A stretch of DNA of 64,000 bases from Amycolatopsis australiensis (GTDB lineage Bacteria; Actinomycetota; Actinomycetes; Mycobacteriales; Pseudonocardiaceae), in the NCBI RefSeq assembly GCF_900119165.1, contig NZ_FPJG01000006.1, positions 8,780,001-8,844,000 on the forward strand. The letters run 5' to 3'. Below the pieces are notes generated by a model. The model saw nothing but the letters and a program-made list of their open reading frames with translations, had not been told where the DNA came from and did no database searches. Positions 24,171 through 35,038 of the stretch are shown piece by piece (within the stretch, counting starts at the first letter, position 1; each line of letters opens with the position of its first letter). The position numbers and the translations under genes were made by a program.

Positions 24171-24192
24171 TTAGTTAGGAAACTTTACGAAT
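24171..24192. promoter_or_regulatory. Imperfect GTTAGGAAA/TTT palindrome before secreted lectin gene
   Basis: TTAGTTAGGAAACTTTACGA spans 24171-24190. It is a weaker form of the near-perfect palindrome at 50102-50122 upstream of the chitosanase. Both lie just before secreted proteins with carbohydrate-binding domains, suggesting a shared regulator of polysaccharide use. Confidence 0.6.
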
Positions 24193-24271
24193 GGGACTTG
24201 ACGTCGCGGCGCCGCCCGGCGAACCTGGACGCACGCCGCAGTCATCGTCCGCCCACTCTTCCGGAGGCAGC

Positions 24272-25840
24272 ATGACCCGGCGCGCGCTCGTACTCGTCGT
24301 CACCCTGTTCCTCGCGTTGGCCACCGCCGGTGCCCCCGCGGCGAACGCGGCGACGACGCAGCCGACGTTCCTCACCTTCTACGGCTGGTGGGACAACACG
24401 CCGCCCGGCGGCGACATCTCCTACCCGCAGATCCACGGCACCGCCGGCGGCAAGGGCACCTACACGGACCCGATCACCTTCGCCACCAGCAGCGACGAGC
24501 TCAAGCCCGGCACGAAGGTCTGGGTGCCGCGGGTGAAGAAGTACTTCATCATGGAGGACGGCTGCGACGAGTGTTCCGCCGACTGGAACAGCCACGGTCC
24601 CAACGGCGGACCCGGCCTGCGGCACATCGACCTCTGGCTCGGCGGCAAGGGCGGCAGCGCCTTCGACGCGATCGACTGCGAAGACGCGCTCACGCACTAC
24701 AACGCCGACAACACGCCGGTCATGGAGCCGGTGGTCGTCGACCCGCCGTCGAACGAGCCCTACGACGCGACGCCGATCTTCAACACCAGCACCGGCGAGT
24801 GCTACGGCGGCGCGAAGCCGAACACGACGGTCGGCCAGTACCGCAACGAATCCACCGGCACGTGCCTCGAAGCCCCCAGCTCCGGCACCGCGCTGAAGGT
24901 CGCGCCCTGCACCGGAAGCGCCGCCCAGCGGTTCACCTTCCACGGCGCCTTCCTGGTGATCGACGGCAAGTGCGCGGGCATCTCCGGCAGCTCGATCGTG
25001 CTGCAGACCTGCACCGGGGGCCCGGCGCAGCAGTGGTCGGTCAACCCCGACGGCACCATCTCCGACATCCAGACGAGCAAGAAGTGCTTCCGCGCCTCGG
25101 GCACGACGGTCACCGCGGGCAGCTGCTCGGGCGCCCAGGCCCGGTGGGCGTTCACCGCCGCCGGCACCCCGAGCGGCCTCAGCGTGACGCCGTCGTCGGT
25201 GTCGGTCGCGCCGGGCGCTTCGGCGACAGCCACCGTCACGGCCACGGATTCCGTCACGCTCTCCGCGAGCGGCGCGCCGGCGGGCGTCACCGTGTCCTTC
25301 TCCCCGGCGGCGATCCCGGCGGGCGGGACCTCGACCGTCACGGTCAGCGCCTCGGCCACCGCGTCCCCCGGCTCGGCGACGATCACCCTGAGCGGCGGCA
25401 CGAAGACCGCTTCGCTGGGTCTCACGGTCACCGCGGGCACGGAAACCCTGCTGTCCCAGGGCAAGACCGCGACGGCGTCTTCGACGGAATCGTCGTCCTA
25501 CCCGGCGAGCGCGGCCTTCGACGGGAACCTGACGAGCACCCGCTGGGCGTCCAAGGAAGGGACCGCGTCGGAGTGGCTGCGCGTCGACCTCGGCGCCACC
25601 AAGGCGATCTCGCACGTCAAGCTGACCTGGGAAGCCGCGTACGGGAAGGCCTACCGCGTCGAGACCTCGGCGGACGGCACGACCTGGACGGCGATCTACA
25701 GCACCACGACCGGCAACGGCGGCACGGACGACCTCACCGGCCTGGCGGGCAGCGGACGGTACGTGCGGATGACCGGCGTCACGCGCGGCACGTCGTACGG
25801 CTACTCGTTGTACGAGATGCAGGTGTACGGCACCGCCTGA
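24272..25840 (+). CDS. Secreted DPBB-like, ricin-lectin and discoidin multidomain protein
   Basis: 522 residues. Signal peptide 1-27 (ending ANAAT). Residues 30-180 look like a double-psi beta-barrel of the RlpA/expansin kind: ITFATSSDELKPGTKVWVP, then FIMEDGCDECSADW and HIDLWLGG. Residues 200-310 are a ricin-type trefoil (GQYRNESTGTCLEA, CTGGPAQQW). A putative Ig-like linker (310-390, SVSVAPGASATATVTAT) leads to a C-terminal F5/8C discoidin domain (ASAAFDGNLTSTRWAS, GRYVRMTG). Probably loosens or binds cell-wall polysaccharide. ATG 24272 follows GGAGG. Confidence 0.85.
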   Translation: MTRRALVLVVTLFLALATAGAPAANAATTQPTFLTFYGWWDNTPPGGDISYPQIHGTAGGKGTYTDPITFATSSDELKPGTKVWVPRVKKYFIMEDGCDECSADWNSHGPNGGPGLRHIDLWLGGKGGSAFDAIDCEDALTHYNADNTPVMEPVVVDPPSNEPYDATPIFNTSTGECYGGAKPNTTVGQYRNESTGTCLEAPSSGTALKVAPCTGSAAQRFTFHGAFLVIDGKCAGISGSSIVLQTCTGGPAQQWSVNPDGTISDIQTSKKCFRASGTTVTAGSCSGAQARWAFTAAGTPSGLSVTPSSVSVAPGASATATVTATDSVTLSASGAPAGVTVSFSPAAIPAGGTSTVTVSASATASPGSATITLSGGTKTASLGLTVTAGTETLLSQGKTATASSTESSSYPASAAFDGNLTSTRWASKEGTASEWLRVDLGATKAISHVKLTWEAAYGKAYRVETSADGTTWTAIYSTTTGNGGTDDLTGLAGSGRYVRMTGVTRGTSYGYSLYEMQVYGTA

Positions 25841-25857
25841 GTTGCCATTCCGGCAAC
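25841..25857. terminator. Small hairpin after the lectin gene
   Basis: GTTGCC (25841-25846) and GGCAAC (25852-25857) form a 6-bp stem around ATTCC directly after the stop codon. A weak terminator at best; no T-tract. Confidence 0.4.
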
Positions 25858-25865
25858 GGAGTTTG

Positions 25866-25913
25866 CCTCCTCGGGGACGTCGCGCGCATGCTCGCGGGAC
25901 GTCTTTGAGGAGG
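25866..25913 (+). promoter_or_regulatory. Long hairpin that sequesters the methyltransferase ribosome site
   Basis: Bases 25866-25881 pair with 25898-25913 over 16 consecutive positions, including three G-U wobbles at 25873-25875, then after one mismatch four more pairs and a six-base loop. The 3' arm contains GAGGAGG at 25907-25913, the Shine-Dalgarno of the gene starting at 25918. In RNA the ribosome site would be fully hidden, so a temperature, ligand or coupling switch is possible. No known riboswitch core is visible. Confidence 0.7.
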
Positions 25914-25917
25914 AACC

Positions 25918-26538
25918 ATGCCGCACGACCAGCCGATGACCGTCGAGAACCTGCTCAAGCGGGACTTCTGGGAAGCCCTGTACCAGCGTGAGGACCAGAT
26001 CTGGAGCGGGAACGTCAACGTCAACCTGCGGACCGAGGTCGACGGGCTGACCCCGGGACGCGCCCTCGACCTCGGCTGCGGTGAAGGCGGGGACGCGATC
26101 TGGCTGGCCGAGCAGGGCTGGACCGTCGACGCCGCCGACATCTCGACCACCGCGCTGGCCCGCGCCGAAGCCGCGGCCGGGGCGGCCGGCGTGACCGTCC
26201 GCTGGGTGCACCGCGACATCCTGCAATGGCAGCCGGAAGAGCAGTACGACCTGATCTCCGCCCAGTACGTGCACCTGCCGCCGGACCTGCGCCGGGACGT
26301 CTTCTCGGCGTGCGCGGCCGCGATCCGGCCAGGTGGCTCGCTGCTGGTCGTCGGGCACTCGCCGAAGGCGATGCGCGAGTTCGACGGCCGGAAGCCGCCG
26401 GCGGAGCTGTACTTCGAGCCGGAGGAGATCACGGGCTATCTGGGCGACCCGTGGCAGTGGCTGGTCGAGACGTGCGAGACGCGCGGAGAGGGCCACCACA
26501 CCGACGCCGTCTACCGCGCGAAGCGGCTGGAGGCCTGA
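25918..26538 (+). CDS. Class I SAM-dependent methyltransferase
   Basis: 206 residues. Motif I is ALDLGCGEGGDAIWLAEQGW, followed by an acidic DAADIS strand end and, after a core strand YDLISAQYVHLPP, the segment IRPGGSLLVVGHSP. This pattern resembles TehB/thiopurine-type small-molecule methyltransferases and related proteins in actinomycetes. The substrate is unknown. The ribosome site lies within a stable hairpin, so translation may be regulated. Confidence 0.85.
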   Translation: MPHDQPMTVENLLKRDFWEALYQREDQIWSGNVNVNLRTEVDGLTPGRALDLGCGEGGDAIWLAEQGWTVDAADISTTALARAEAAAGAAGVTVRWVHRDILQWQPEEQYDLISAQYVHLPPDLRRDVFSACAAAIRPGGSLLVVGHSPKAMREFDGRKPPAELYFEPEEITGYLGDPWQWLVETCETRGEGHHTDAVYRAKRLEA

Positions 26539-26542
26539 CGCG

Positions 26543-26578
26543 CCAGGGCGGCACTTTCGGGTGAAAGTGCCGCCCTGG
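26543..26578. terminator. Perfect 16-bp bidirectional terminator hairpin
   Basis: CCAGGGCGGCACTTTC (26543-26558) pairs exactly with GAAAGTGCCGCCCTGG (26563-26578) around a GGGT loop. It sits between the converging methyltransferase and protease genes and is palindromic, so it can act on both. Confidence 0.9.
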
Positions 26579-26587
26579 TGACGTGGG

Positions 26588-27604
26588 TCAGGCGAGCTGG
26601 AGGCCGTACGCCTGCAGCTCCAGGGTGAGCGGGTAGAAGTAGCTGGTCACGGTGTCGCCGCCGGACAGCGTGCCGAGGCCCTTCTCACCGTCGTACGCCG
26701 GGCCGCCGGAGTCGCCGTGGTCGGTGTGCGCGGTGGTGCCGAACTCGTGGTTGAGCACGCCGACGTCGAAGTTGACCGACTCGTCGACCGAGGTCACTTC
26801 GCCGCTGCCGCCGCCGGTCGTCGAGCCCTGCTTCTGGATCTGCTCGCCGACGGTCGGCTCGGCCGCGCCGGTGATCGGCTGGCCGGTGTTGATCTCGCCG
26901 GGGCCGGTGCCGTTCGGGCGGGTCAGCAGGCCGGAGTCGGCGCCGGGGCAGTCGCTCTCGACGACCTGCGCGCCGGAGACGTCGCCGCCGGACCAGGTGC
27001 CGCCGAGGTTGGTGCAGTGGCCCGCGGTGAGCAGGAACGGCTCGCCGCCGCGCGTCACGTTGAAGCCGAGCGAGCAGCGGCCCTGGTTGTTCTGGATCGC
27101 GTCGCCGTCGGCGATGTGCAGTTCCAGCTTGCCGGTGCGGTGCTCGACGCGGACGCTGTCGCCGTACTTCGCGGCGGCGGCGGCGACCTTGTCCGCGGTC
27201 TCCTTGCTCGCCGCGTCGTAGATCTTGACGACGACCTGGTTGGTCTTGGTGTCGATGCCCCACGCCGTCTGCGGGACGTTCTTCACCGCGTCGAGCTGGT
27301 TCTTGACGCCGGTGAGCGCGGCGAAGGTGTGCTTGACCTTCTTCGCGGTCAGGCCCGCGGCCCGCACCTTCTGCAGCGCCGCGTCGTCGACGACGTTCAC
27401 GACGGCCTTGCCGTTTTCGAGGTGGACGCCACCGGAAGCGGCACCGAGCGATTGGGCGACCTGGGTCGCGCCGGCGATGGCGCGGGCCTGCATCTCGGCG
27501 AAGGCCAGCGGGGACGCGGTGGCCGCCGACGAGCACACGCCCGCCGTCAGCGCGGCGGCCGACAAGACGGCGAGGGTCCTGAGGGCGGTCTTCCGGGGAG
27601 TCAT
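26588..27604 (-). CDS. Streptogrisin-type secreted serine protease precursor
   Basis: 338 residues of the chymotrypsin-like S1E group. Signal peptide about 1-31 (ending ATASP), then an alpha-lytic-type pro-region with NVPQTAWGIDTKTNQVVVKIYD, and a mature domain from about 165 (RCSLGFNVTRGGEPFLLTAG). The triad is His near 198 in LTAGHCT, Asp near 221 in GADSGLL and Ser near 299 in HGDSGGP. Cys in AGHC and ESDC could form disulfides. The pro-region folds the protease outside the cell and is then removed. ATG 27604 follows AGGAGG. Confidence 0.9.
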   Translation of the reverse strand: MTPRKTALRTLAVLSAAALTAGVCSSAATASPLAFAEMQARAIAGATQVAQSLGAASGGVHLENGKAVVNVVDDAALQKVRAAGLTAKKVKHTFAALTGVKNQLDAVKNVPQTAWGIDTKTNQVVVKIYDAASKETADKVAAAAAKYGDSVRVEHRTGKLELHIADGDAIQNNQGRCSLGFNVTRGGEPFLLTAGHCTNLGGTWSGGDVSGAQVVESDCPGADSGLLTRPNGTGPGEINTGQPITGAAEPTVGEQIQKQGSTTGGGSGEVTSVDESVNFDVGVLNHEFGTTAHTDHGDSGGPAYDGEKGLGTLSGGDTVTSYFYPLTLELQAYGLQLA

Positions 27605-27766
27605 CAACTTCCTCCTGGTTGCCGGTGGGAAGGCTGCGCCGGTCACTTTCGTTGCCGGGCAACCAACGCAACACCGACTAAGGTGGGTTAATAACCAATA
27701 GATCCGGACATAGCGCTCATTTCAGGACCGATCGGCCCAGTGACACTGCTGCGGAAGGCGTAACGG

Positions 27767-30291
<2,525 letters not shown>

Positions 30292-30352
30292 GCGGCGTTG
30301 CCCGCGCCACTCCGCCGGGCGTCCGGTCCGCCGACCGGCGATACTCGACGGC

Positions 30353-31144
30353 GTGAGCGGCTTCGCCCTGCGTTTCCTCGGCCATTCGACCGTCCGGCTC
30401 GAGCTCGGCGGGCGCGTCGTGCTGACCGATCCCGTGCTCACCGCCCGCGTCGGCGGCCTCACGCGGGTGGTGCCGCTTCCCGAGCCCGCGGCCCACGCCG
30501 GTGTCGACCTCGTCCTGATCTCGCACCTGCACGGCGACCACCTGCACCTGCCGTCCCTGAAGCTGCTCGGCCGCGACACCCGGATCGTCGTCCCGCGCGG
30601 GGCCGGGCGGTGGCTCGCCGGGAAGGGCTTCCGGCACGTCGACGAGATCGCGCCCGGCGAGACGCTGGACGAAGGCGGGCTCACCGTCACCGCCACCGAA
30701 GCCGTCCACTCCGGACACCGGTGGGGCCCGCGCCTCACGCACGGGCCGCAGAGCCCCGCCACCGGGCACCTCATCACGAACGGCGACACGATCGTGTACA
30801 ACGCCGGGGACACCGACCTCTTCGACGGCATGGCGGATTACGGCCCGGTCGACGTCGCCCTCCTGCCCGTCTGGGGCTGGGGGCCGAACCTCGGGCCGGG
30901 TCACCTGGACCCGGCCCGTGCCGCGCTGGCGGCCGGCCTCACGCGTGCCCGCGCCGCCGTCCCCGTGCACTGGGGCACCCTCGCCGTCCCCGGCCTGCGG
31001 CGCACCGCCCGGATGCGCCGGCTGCTCGCCGACCCACCGCGCGTGTTCGCCGCCGAGGTGCGCAAGAACGCCATCGCCACCGAGGTGCTGTTCACCGAGC
31101 CCGGCGCCGAAGTCGCCATCCCGACGCGCACGGACCGGGCGTGA
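30353..31144 (+). CDS. MBL-fold metallohydrolase
   Basis: 263 residues. The metal motif is ISHLHGDHLHLP (H-x-H-x-D-H), with further ligands in VHSGHRWG, AGDTDLF and VHWGTL. It is of the UlaG-like or lipid-phosphodiesterase group. Likely a cytosolic hydrolase, substrate unknown. GTG 30353. Its TGA overlaps the GTG of the DedA gene (GTGA at 31141-31144), starting a run of five coupled genes. Confidence 0.87.
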   Translation: MSGFALRFLGHSTVRLELGGRVVLTDPVLTARVGGLTRVVPLPEPAAHAGVDLVLISHLHGDHLHLPSLKLLGRDTRIVVPRGAGRWLAGKGFRHVDEIAPGETLDEGGLTVTATEAVHSGHRWGPRLTHGPQSPATGHLITNGDTIVYNAGDTDLFDGMADYGPVDVALLPVWGWGPNLGPGHLDPARAALAAGLTRARAAVPVHWGTLAVPGLRRTARMRRLLADPPRVFAAEVRKNAIATEVLFTEPGAEVAIPTRTDRA

Positions 31145-31722
31145 ACTGGACCGACCCCGCCGCCATCGGCTACCCGGCCCTCTTCGGCGGCGTACTGCTC
31201 GGCTCGATCGTCCCGATCGTGCCCACCGGCGCGGTCGTCGGCGCCGCGGCGGCCGTGGCGACCACCACCGGCCACCTGTCCCTGCCGCTGGTGATCGTCC
31301 TGGCCACGCTCGGCGCGTACCTCGGCGACGTCGTGACCTTCGGCATCCCGCGCCTGGGCAGCGAAGCCGCGTTCCGCTGGATCAGCCGCCGCCAGCCCGC
31401 CGAACGGCTCGAAAAGGCCCGCGAGCAGTTCACCCGGCGCGGCTGGCAGCTCGTCGTGATCGGCAGGCTCGTCCCGGCCGGCCGGATCCCGGTGCTGCTG
31501 GCGGCGGCCGCGCTGAGCTACCCGTGGCGGCGCCTGCTGCCCGCCGCGCTCGTCGCCTGCGTCCTGTGGGCGACCGCGTACAGCCTCCTGGGCATCCTCA
31601 GCGGCGGCATCTTCGACTCGCCGCTGGTCGCGACGCTGCTCGCGACCGTGCTGGTCCTGCTGGTCACCGTCGCCATGAACCTGATCGCCCGGTGGCGGCG
31701 CAACACCAAGGAGCGAGTGTGA
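31141..31722 (+). CDS. DedA/VTT-family membrane protein
   Basis: 193 residues, strongly hydrophobic. YPALFGGVLLGSIVPIVPTG and GAYLGDVVTFGIPRLGS are the reentrant-loop and G-x-x-x-G-D features of the DedA family, and FTRRGWQLVVIGRLVPAGRI with the FxxxR-G/P-x-x-R pattern is its central motif. These proteins flip phospholipids or undecaprenyl phosphate across the membrane. Coupled by four-base overlaps to the upstream metallohydrolase and the downstream phosphatase-like gene. Confidence 0.88.
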   Translation: MNWTDPAAIGYPALFGGVLLGSIVPIVPTGAVVGAAAAVATTTGHLSLPLVIVLATLGAYLGDVVTFGIPRLGSEAAFRWISRRQPAERLEKAREQFTRRGWQLVVIGRLVPAGRIPVLLAAAALSYPWRRLLPAALVACVLWATAYSLLGILSGGIFDSPLVATLLATVLVLLVTVAMNLIARWRRNTKERV

Positions 31723-33833
31723 CGACGACCGCGCCGAAGGGTCGGCTGCTGCGCGGCGGCCGGACCGTCGCCCGCGCACTGCTCGTGTGGATCGCGGTGA
31801 CCGGCGCGCTGCGCCTGCTCGACGTCCTCCTCCCGGGCTTCCGCATGCCGCACTGGTGGCAGCCGACGGTCTGCGCGCTGCTGCTCGGCCTGCTCGCGGC
31901 CGTCGGCTGGCCGCTGGTCATGCGCGTCGCCTACCCGCTGGCGTTCTTCACCTTCGGTCTCTTCGGGTTCCTGCTGCTCGGCGCCGGGACGCTGGCGGTG
32001 TTCCGCTCGGTGCCCGGGGTCGAGCTGGTCGGGTTCCGGACGGCGGTGATCGTCACCGTCGCGATGGCCGGGGTCGGCGCGCTCATCTCGGCCGTGCTCG
32101 CCATCGACGAGGACGAGATCTTCTTCCGCCGCGCCGCGCGGCGACGCCGTCGTCACGCGCCCGCGACCGGCGACGGCGAACTGCCGCCCGGCGTGCTGTT
32201 CCTGCAGATCGACGGCCTCGGGTTCGACACCGTCCGCCGCGCGATCCGCGACGGCGACATGCCCACCTTCGCCGCCTGGCTCGCCGAAGGCAGCCACACG
32301 CTCACGCCGTGGCACACCGACTGGAGCTCGCAGACCGGGGCGAGCGTCTGCGGCATCCTGCACGGCTCCAACCACGACATCCTCGGCTTCCGCTGGTACG
32401 AAAAGGACCGCGACCACGTGATGGCGTGCGCGCACCCGACCGACGCGGCCGAGATCGAACGGCGTCACTCCGACGGGCGCGGCCTGCTCTCCGGCGACGG
32501 CGCCGGCCGCGGCAACCTGTTCTCCGGCGACGCCGGCCACGTCAGCCTGACCATGAGCGCCATTCCGGTACTCGTGCCGAAGAAGCTGCTGCGCCGCCGC
32601 CGCGACCGGCTCGGCGCGGGCTACTACGCCTACTTCGCCAACCCGGTCAACGCGCTGCGCACGTTCGTCGTCGCGCTCGTCGACGTCTTCCGCGAGATCA
32701 GCGCGTCGGTCCGCCAGCGCCGGGCGGGCGTGGTGCCGCGGGTTCCGCGCGGCGGCTGGTACCCGCTCGCCCGGCCGGGCACGACGGTGATCGCGCGCGA
32801 CGTCGTCGTCTCGGCGATCCTCGGCGACATGCTCGCCGGGCGGCCGGTCGTGTACGCGGACTTCCTCGGCTACGACGAAGTCGCGCACCACTCGGGCATC
32901 GAGCGGTTCGACACCCTCGCCGTGCTGCGCTCGATCGACCAGCAGATCGCGCGGCTGCACCGGGCGAGCCGGCTCGCGCCGCGCCGCTACCACCTGGTGG
33001 CGTTGTCCGATCACGGCCAGACCCAGGGCCAAGCGTTTTCGCAGCGCTTCGGCGAGACGATCGAGGCGTACGTCGGGCGGCTGTGCGGTGGCTCGCCACC
33101 GGCGTCCGCGGGCAAGCGACGGCAGACCGAGAGCTGGCAGATCAACGCGGCGCTGGCGGAAGCGACGAAGAGCGGCGGGCTGATCGCGCGCCGGCTGCGA
33201 GCGCGGGTGGAGAACGCCGAGTGCGCCGAAGACCGGCCGCGCACGGAGTCCGGTTCGCCGGGTGCCGTGACGCGGGTGGCGCCCGGCGTGGTCGTGGTCG
33301 TGTCCGGGCACCTGGCGATGGTGTCGTTCACCGAGCACGGGGGCCGCGCCGAGCTGGAGACGATCGAGCGGGAGCACCCCGACCTGCTGCCGTCGCTGGT
33401 CGACCACCCCGGCGTCGGGTTCCTGCTGGTCCGCAGCCGCGAGTTCGGCCCGGTGGTCCTGGGCCGCGACGGCCTGCACCGGCTCACGACGGGCGTCGTC
33501 ATCGGCGAGGACCCGCTGCTGCCGTACGGCCCGCACGCCGCGGACCTGATCCGGCGGGTCGACACGTTCCCGCACTGCGCGGACATCATGATCAACAGCC
33601 GGTACGACCCGGAGTCGGACCAGGCGTCGCCGTTCGAAACGCACGTGGGCTCGCACGGCGGCCTCGGCGGCCCGCAGCAGCGCGGGTTCGTCGTGTACCC
33701 GCGCGAGTTCCCGCCGCCGGGCGAGGTCGTCGGGGCGGAGGCGCTGCACCGGGTGTTCCGTGGTTGGCTGACCGGGCTCGGGCACCCCGAGCCCGCTCCC
33801 GTGGAAACCGCAGTTTCGGAGGTCGTTTCGTGA
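31719..33833 (+). CDS. Membrane-anchored alkaline phosphatase-superfamily protein
   Basis: 704 residues. Residues 1-140 hold four or so transmembrane helices of the phage-holin type (AYPLAFFTFGLFGFLLLG, then AVIVTVAMAGVGALIS). The remainder is an alkaline-phosphatase fold: LFLQIDGLGFDTVRRAIRDG, WSSQTGASVCGILHG with the catalytic Thr, and YADFLGYDEVAHHSG then ALSDHGQTQG with metal-binding His/Asp. It probably removes a phospho-group from a lipid-linked or envelope substrate. Start GTG 31719 overlaps the DedA stop. Confidence 0.86.
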   Translation: MTTTAPKGRLLRGGRTVARALLVWIAVTGALRLLDVLLPGFRMPHWWQPTVCALLLGLLAAVGWPLVMRVAYPLAFFTFGLFGFLLLGAGTLAVFRSVPGVELVGFRTAVIVTVAMAGVGALISAVLAIDEDEIFFRRAARRRRRHAPATGDGELPPGVLFLQIDGLGFDTVRRAIRDGDMPTFAAWLAEGSHTLTPWHTDWSSQTGASVCGILHGSNHDILGFRWYEKDRDHVMACAHPTDAAEIERRHSDGRGLLSGDGAGRGNLFSGDAGHVSLTMSAIPVLVPKKLLRRRRDRLGAGYYAYFANPVNALRTFVVALVDVFREISASVRQRRAGVVPRVPRGGWYPLARPGTTVIARDVVVSAILGDMLAGRPVVYADFLGYDEVAHHSGIERFDTLAVLRSIDQQIARLHRASRLAPRRYHLVALSDHGQTQGQAFSQRFGETIEAYVGRLCGGSPPASAGKRRQTESWQINAALAEATKSGGLIARRLRARVENAECAEDRPRTESGSPGAVTRVAPGVVVVVSGHLAMVSFTEHGGRAELETIEREHPDLLPSLVDHPGVGFLLVRSREFGPVVLGRDGLHRLTTGVVIGEDPLLPYGPHAADLIRRVDTFPHCADIMINSRYDPESDQASPFETHVGSHGGLGGPQQRGFVVYPREFPPPGEVVGAEALHRVFRGWLTGLGHPEPAPVETAVSEVVS

Positions 33834-34060
33834 GCTTGACCGTGTACGGCGCTTCCTGGTGCCCGGACGTGAAGCGCAGCCGCGCGCTCCTCGACCGCGA
33901 AGGCGTCGAGTACTCCTATGTGGACGTCGAGGCGGACGCGGACGCCGAGCGCCGGGTCCGCGAGCTGCAGGGTGGCGCGCGCCGGATTCCCACGATCGTC
34001 TGGGACGACGGCACGTTCCTGGTCGAGCCGTCGGACGAAGAGCTGAGTTCGCGGCTGTGA
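33830..34060 (+). CDS. Mycoredoxin-like glutaredoxin with one active-site cysteine
   Basis: 76 residues, the thioredoxin-fold LTVYGASWCPDVKRSRALLD and the cis-Pro loop RRIPTIVWDDGTFLVEPSDE. The active site is Cys-Pro-Asp-Val rather than the Cys-x-x-Cys of mycoredoxin-1, so only a monothiol mechanism is possible. Actinomycetes use such proteins with mycothiol. GTG 33830 overlaps the phosphatase stop; its own stop overlaps the next GTG. Confidence 0.86.
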   Translation: MSLTVYGASWCPDVKRSRALLDREGVEYSYVDVEADADAERRVRELQGGARRIPTIVWDDGTFLVEPSDEELSSRL

Positions 34061-34287
34061 AGCTGCTACGGGAACTGCCCCTCGGAACCCGGGTCGTGGT
34101 CCGGTACCGGATCGAGGGCGGGTTCACCGACGCGCTGGGGAACCTGGTGGCCCGCGACGAGACGACGTGCACGGTGGACACCCGGCGCGGCCCGGTGGTC
34201 GTGGCGTTCGAGACGGTGACGCTGGCCAAGCCCGTGCCGCCGCCGCCCGTGCGGAAATCCGGTGGCCCGGTCCCGCCGTCGCTGTGA
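34057..34287 (+). CDS. Small SH3-like protein related to the N-terminus of CG3035-type acetyltransferases
   Basis: 76 residues: LPLGTRVVVRYRIEGGFTDA, then CTVDTRRGPVVVAFETVTLA and a proline-rich end KPVPPPPVRKSGGPVPPSL. This pattern, including the KPVPPPPVR boundary, matches the N-terminal SH3-like module of actinobacterial CG3035-family acetyltransferases, but the acetyltransferase part is missing. It stops cleanly, so it is either a free-standing module or a truncated gene. GTG 34057 overlaps the glutaredoxin stop. Confidence 0.8.
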   Translation: MKLLRELPLGTRVVVRYRIEGGFTDALGNLVARDETTCTVDTRRGPVVVAFETVTLAKPVPPPPVRKSGGPVPPSL

Positions 34288-34298
34288 CCATCGGGGTC

Positions 34299-35038
34299 AT
34301 GTTCGAGGAGCTGGTGGCCGAAGCCGAAGCCGTACCGGTCGAGGGCTGGGACTTCTCCTGGCTCGGCGGCCGCGCCACCGAAGCCCGTCCGCCGTGGGGC
34401 TACCAGCGGCTGCTCGGGGACGGCTCGGGGGCGTCCGCACGGCCCTCGACCTGGAAACCGGCGGCGGTGAGGTCCTCGACGGCTGCCCGGCCCTGCCACC
34501 GGTGACGGTCGCGACCGAGTCGTGGCCGCCGAACGTCGCGAAGGCCGCGGCCCGGCTGGCCCCGCGCGGAGTCACCGTCGTGGCCACCGCAGGCATGCCT
34601 TTCCGCGACGACGTCTTCGAGCTGGTCTCCAGCCGGCACCCGGTGACGACCGACTGGGCCGGGATCGCCCGCGTCCTGCGGCCGGGCGGGACGTACTTTT
34701 CCCAGCAGGTGGGCCCGGCGAGCGTGTTCGAGCTGGTCGAGTTCTTCCTCGGCCCGCAGCCGCCGGAGGTGCGCGACAGCCGCCACCCGGAGCACGCGGT
34801 GACGGCGGCCGAAGCGGCCGGCCTGGAGGTGGTCGGCCTCCGCCAGGCGCGGCTGCGCACGGAGTTCTTCGACATCGGCGCGGTGGTCTACTTCCTGCGC
34901 AAGGTGATCTGGCTGGTCCCGGGGTTCACGGCCGAGCGGTACCGCGACCGGCTGCGGGAGCTGCACGAGAAGATCGAGCGGGACGGCCCGTTCGCCGCGC
35001 ACACGACGCGGTTCCTCATCGAAGCCCGGACGCCTTGA
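34299..35038 (+). pseudogene. SAM-dependent methyltransferase broken by a frameshift
   Basis: ATG 34299 opens MFEELVAEAEAVPVEGWDFS, then GGRATEARPPWGYQRLLGD, the normal start of an actinobacterial methyltransferase family. The continuation, RLGGVRTALDLETGGGEVLD (motif I), VLRPGGTYFSQQVGP and the C-terminus, lies in another frame. Loss of one base near 34420 (between GGGGA and CGGCTC) would explain it. With that base restored the protein would be about 246 residues and full length. The 3' end overlaps the converging TetR gene by 23 bp. A sequencing error cannot be excluded. Confidence 0.82.

Noticed and set aside
31518..34499. A minus-strand open frame of almost 1000 codons opposite the DedA-phosphatase genes
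   Set aside because: The plus-strand genes have clear families and tight overlaps; the antisense product is Arg/Asp/Val-rich without any motif.
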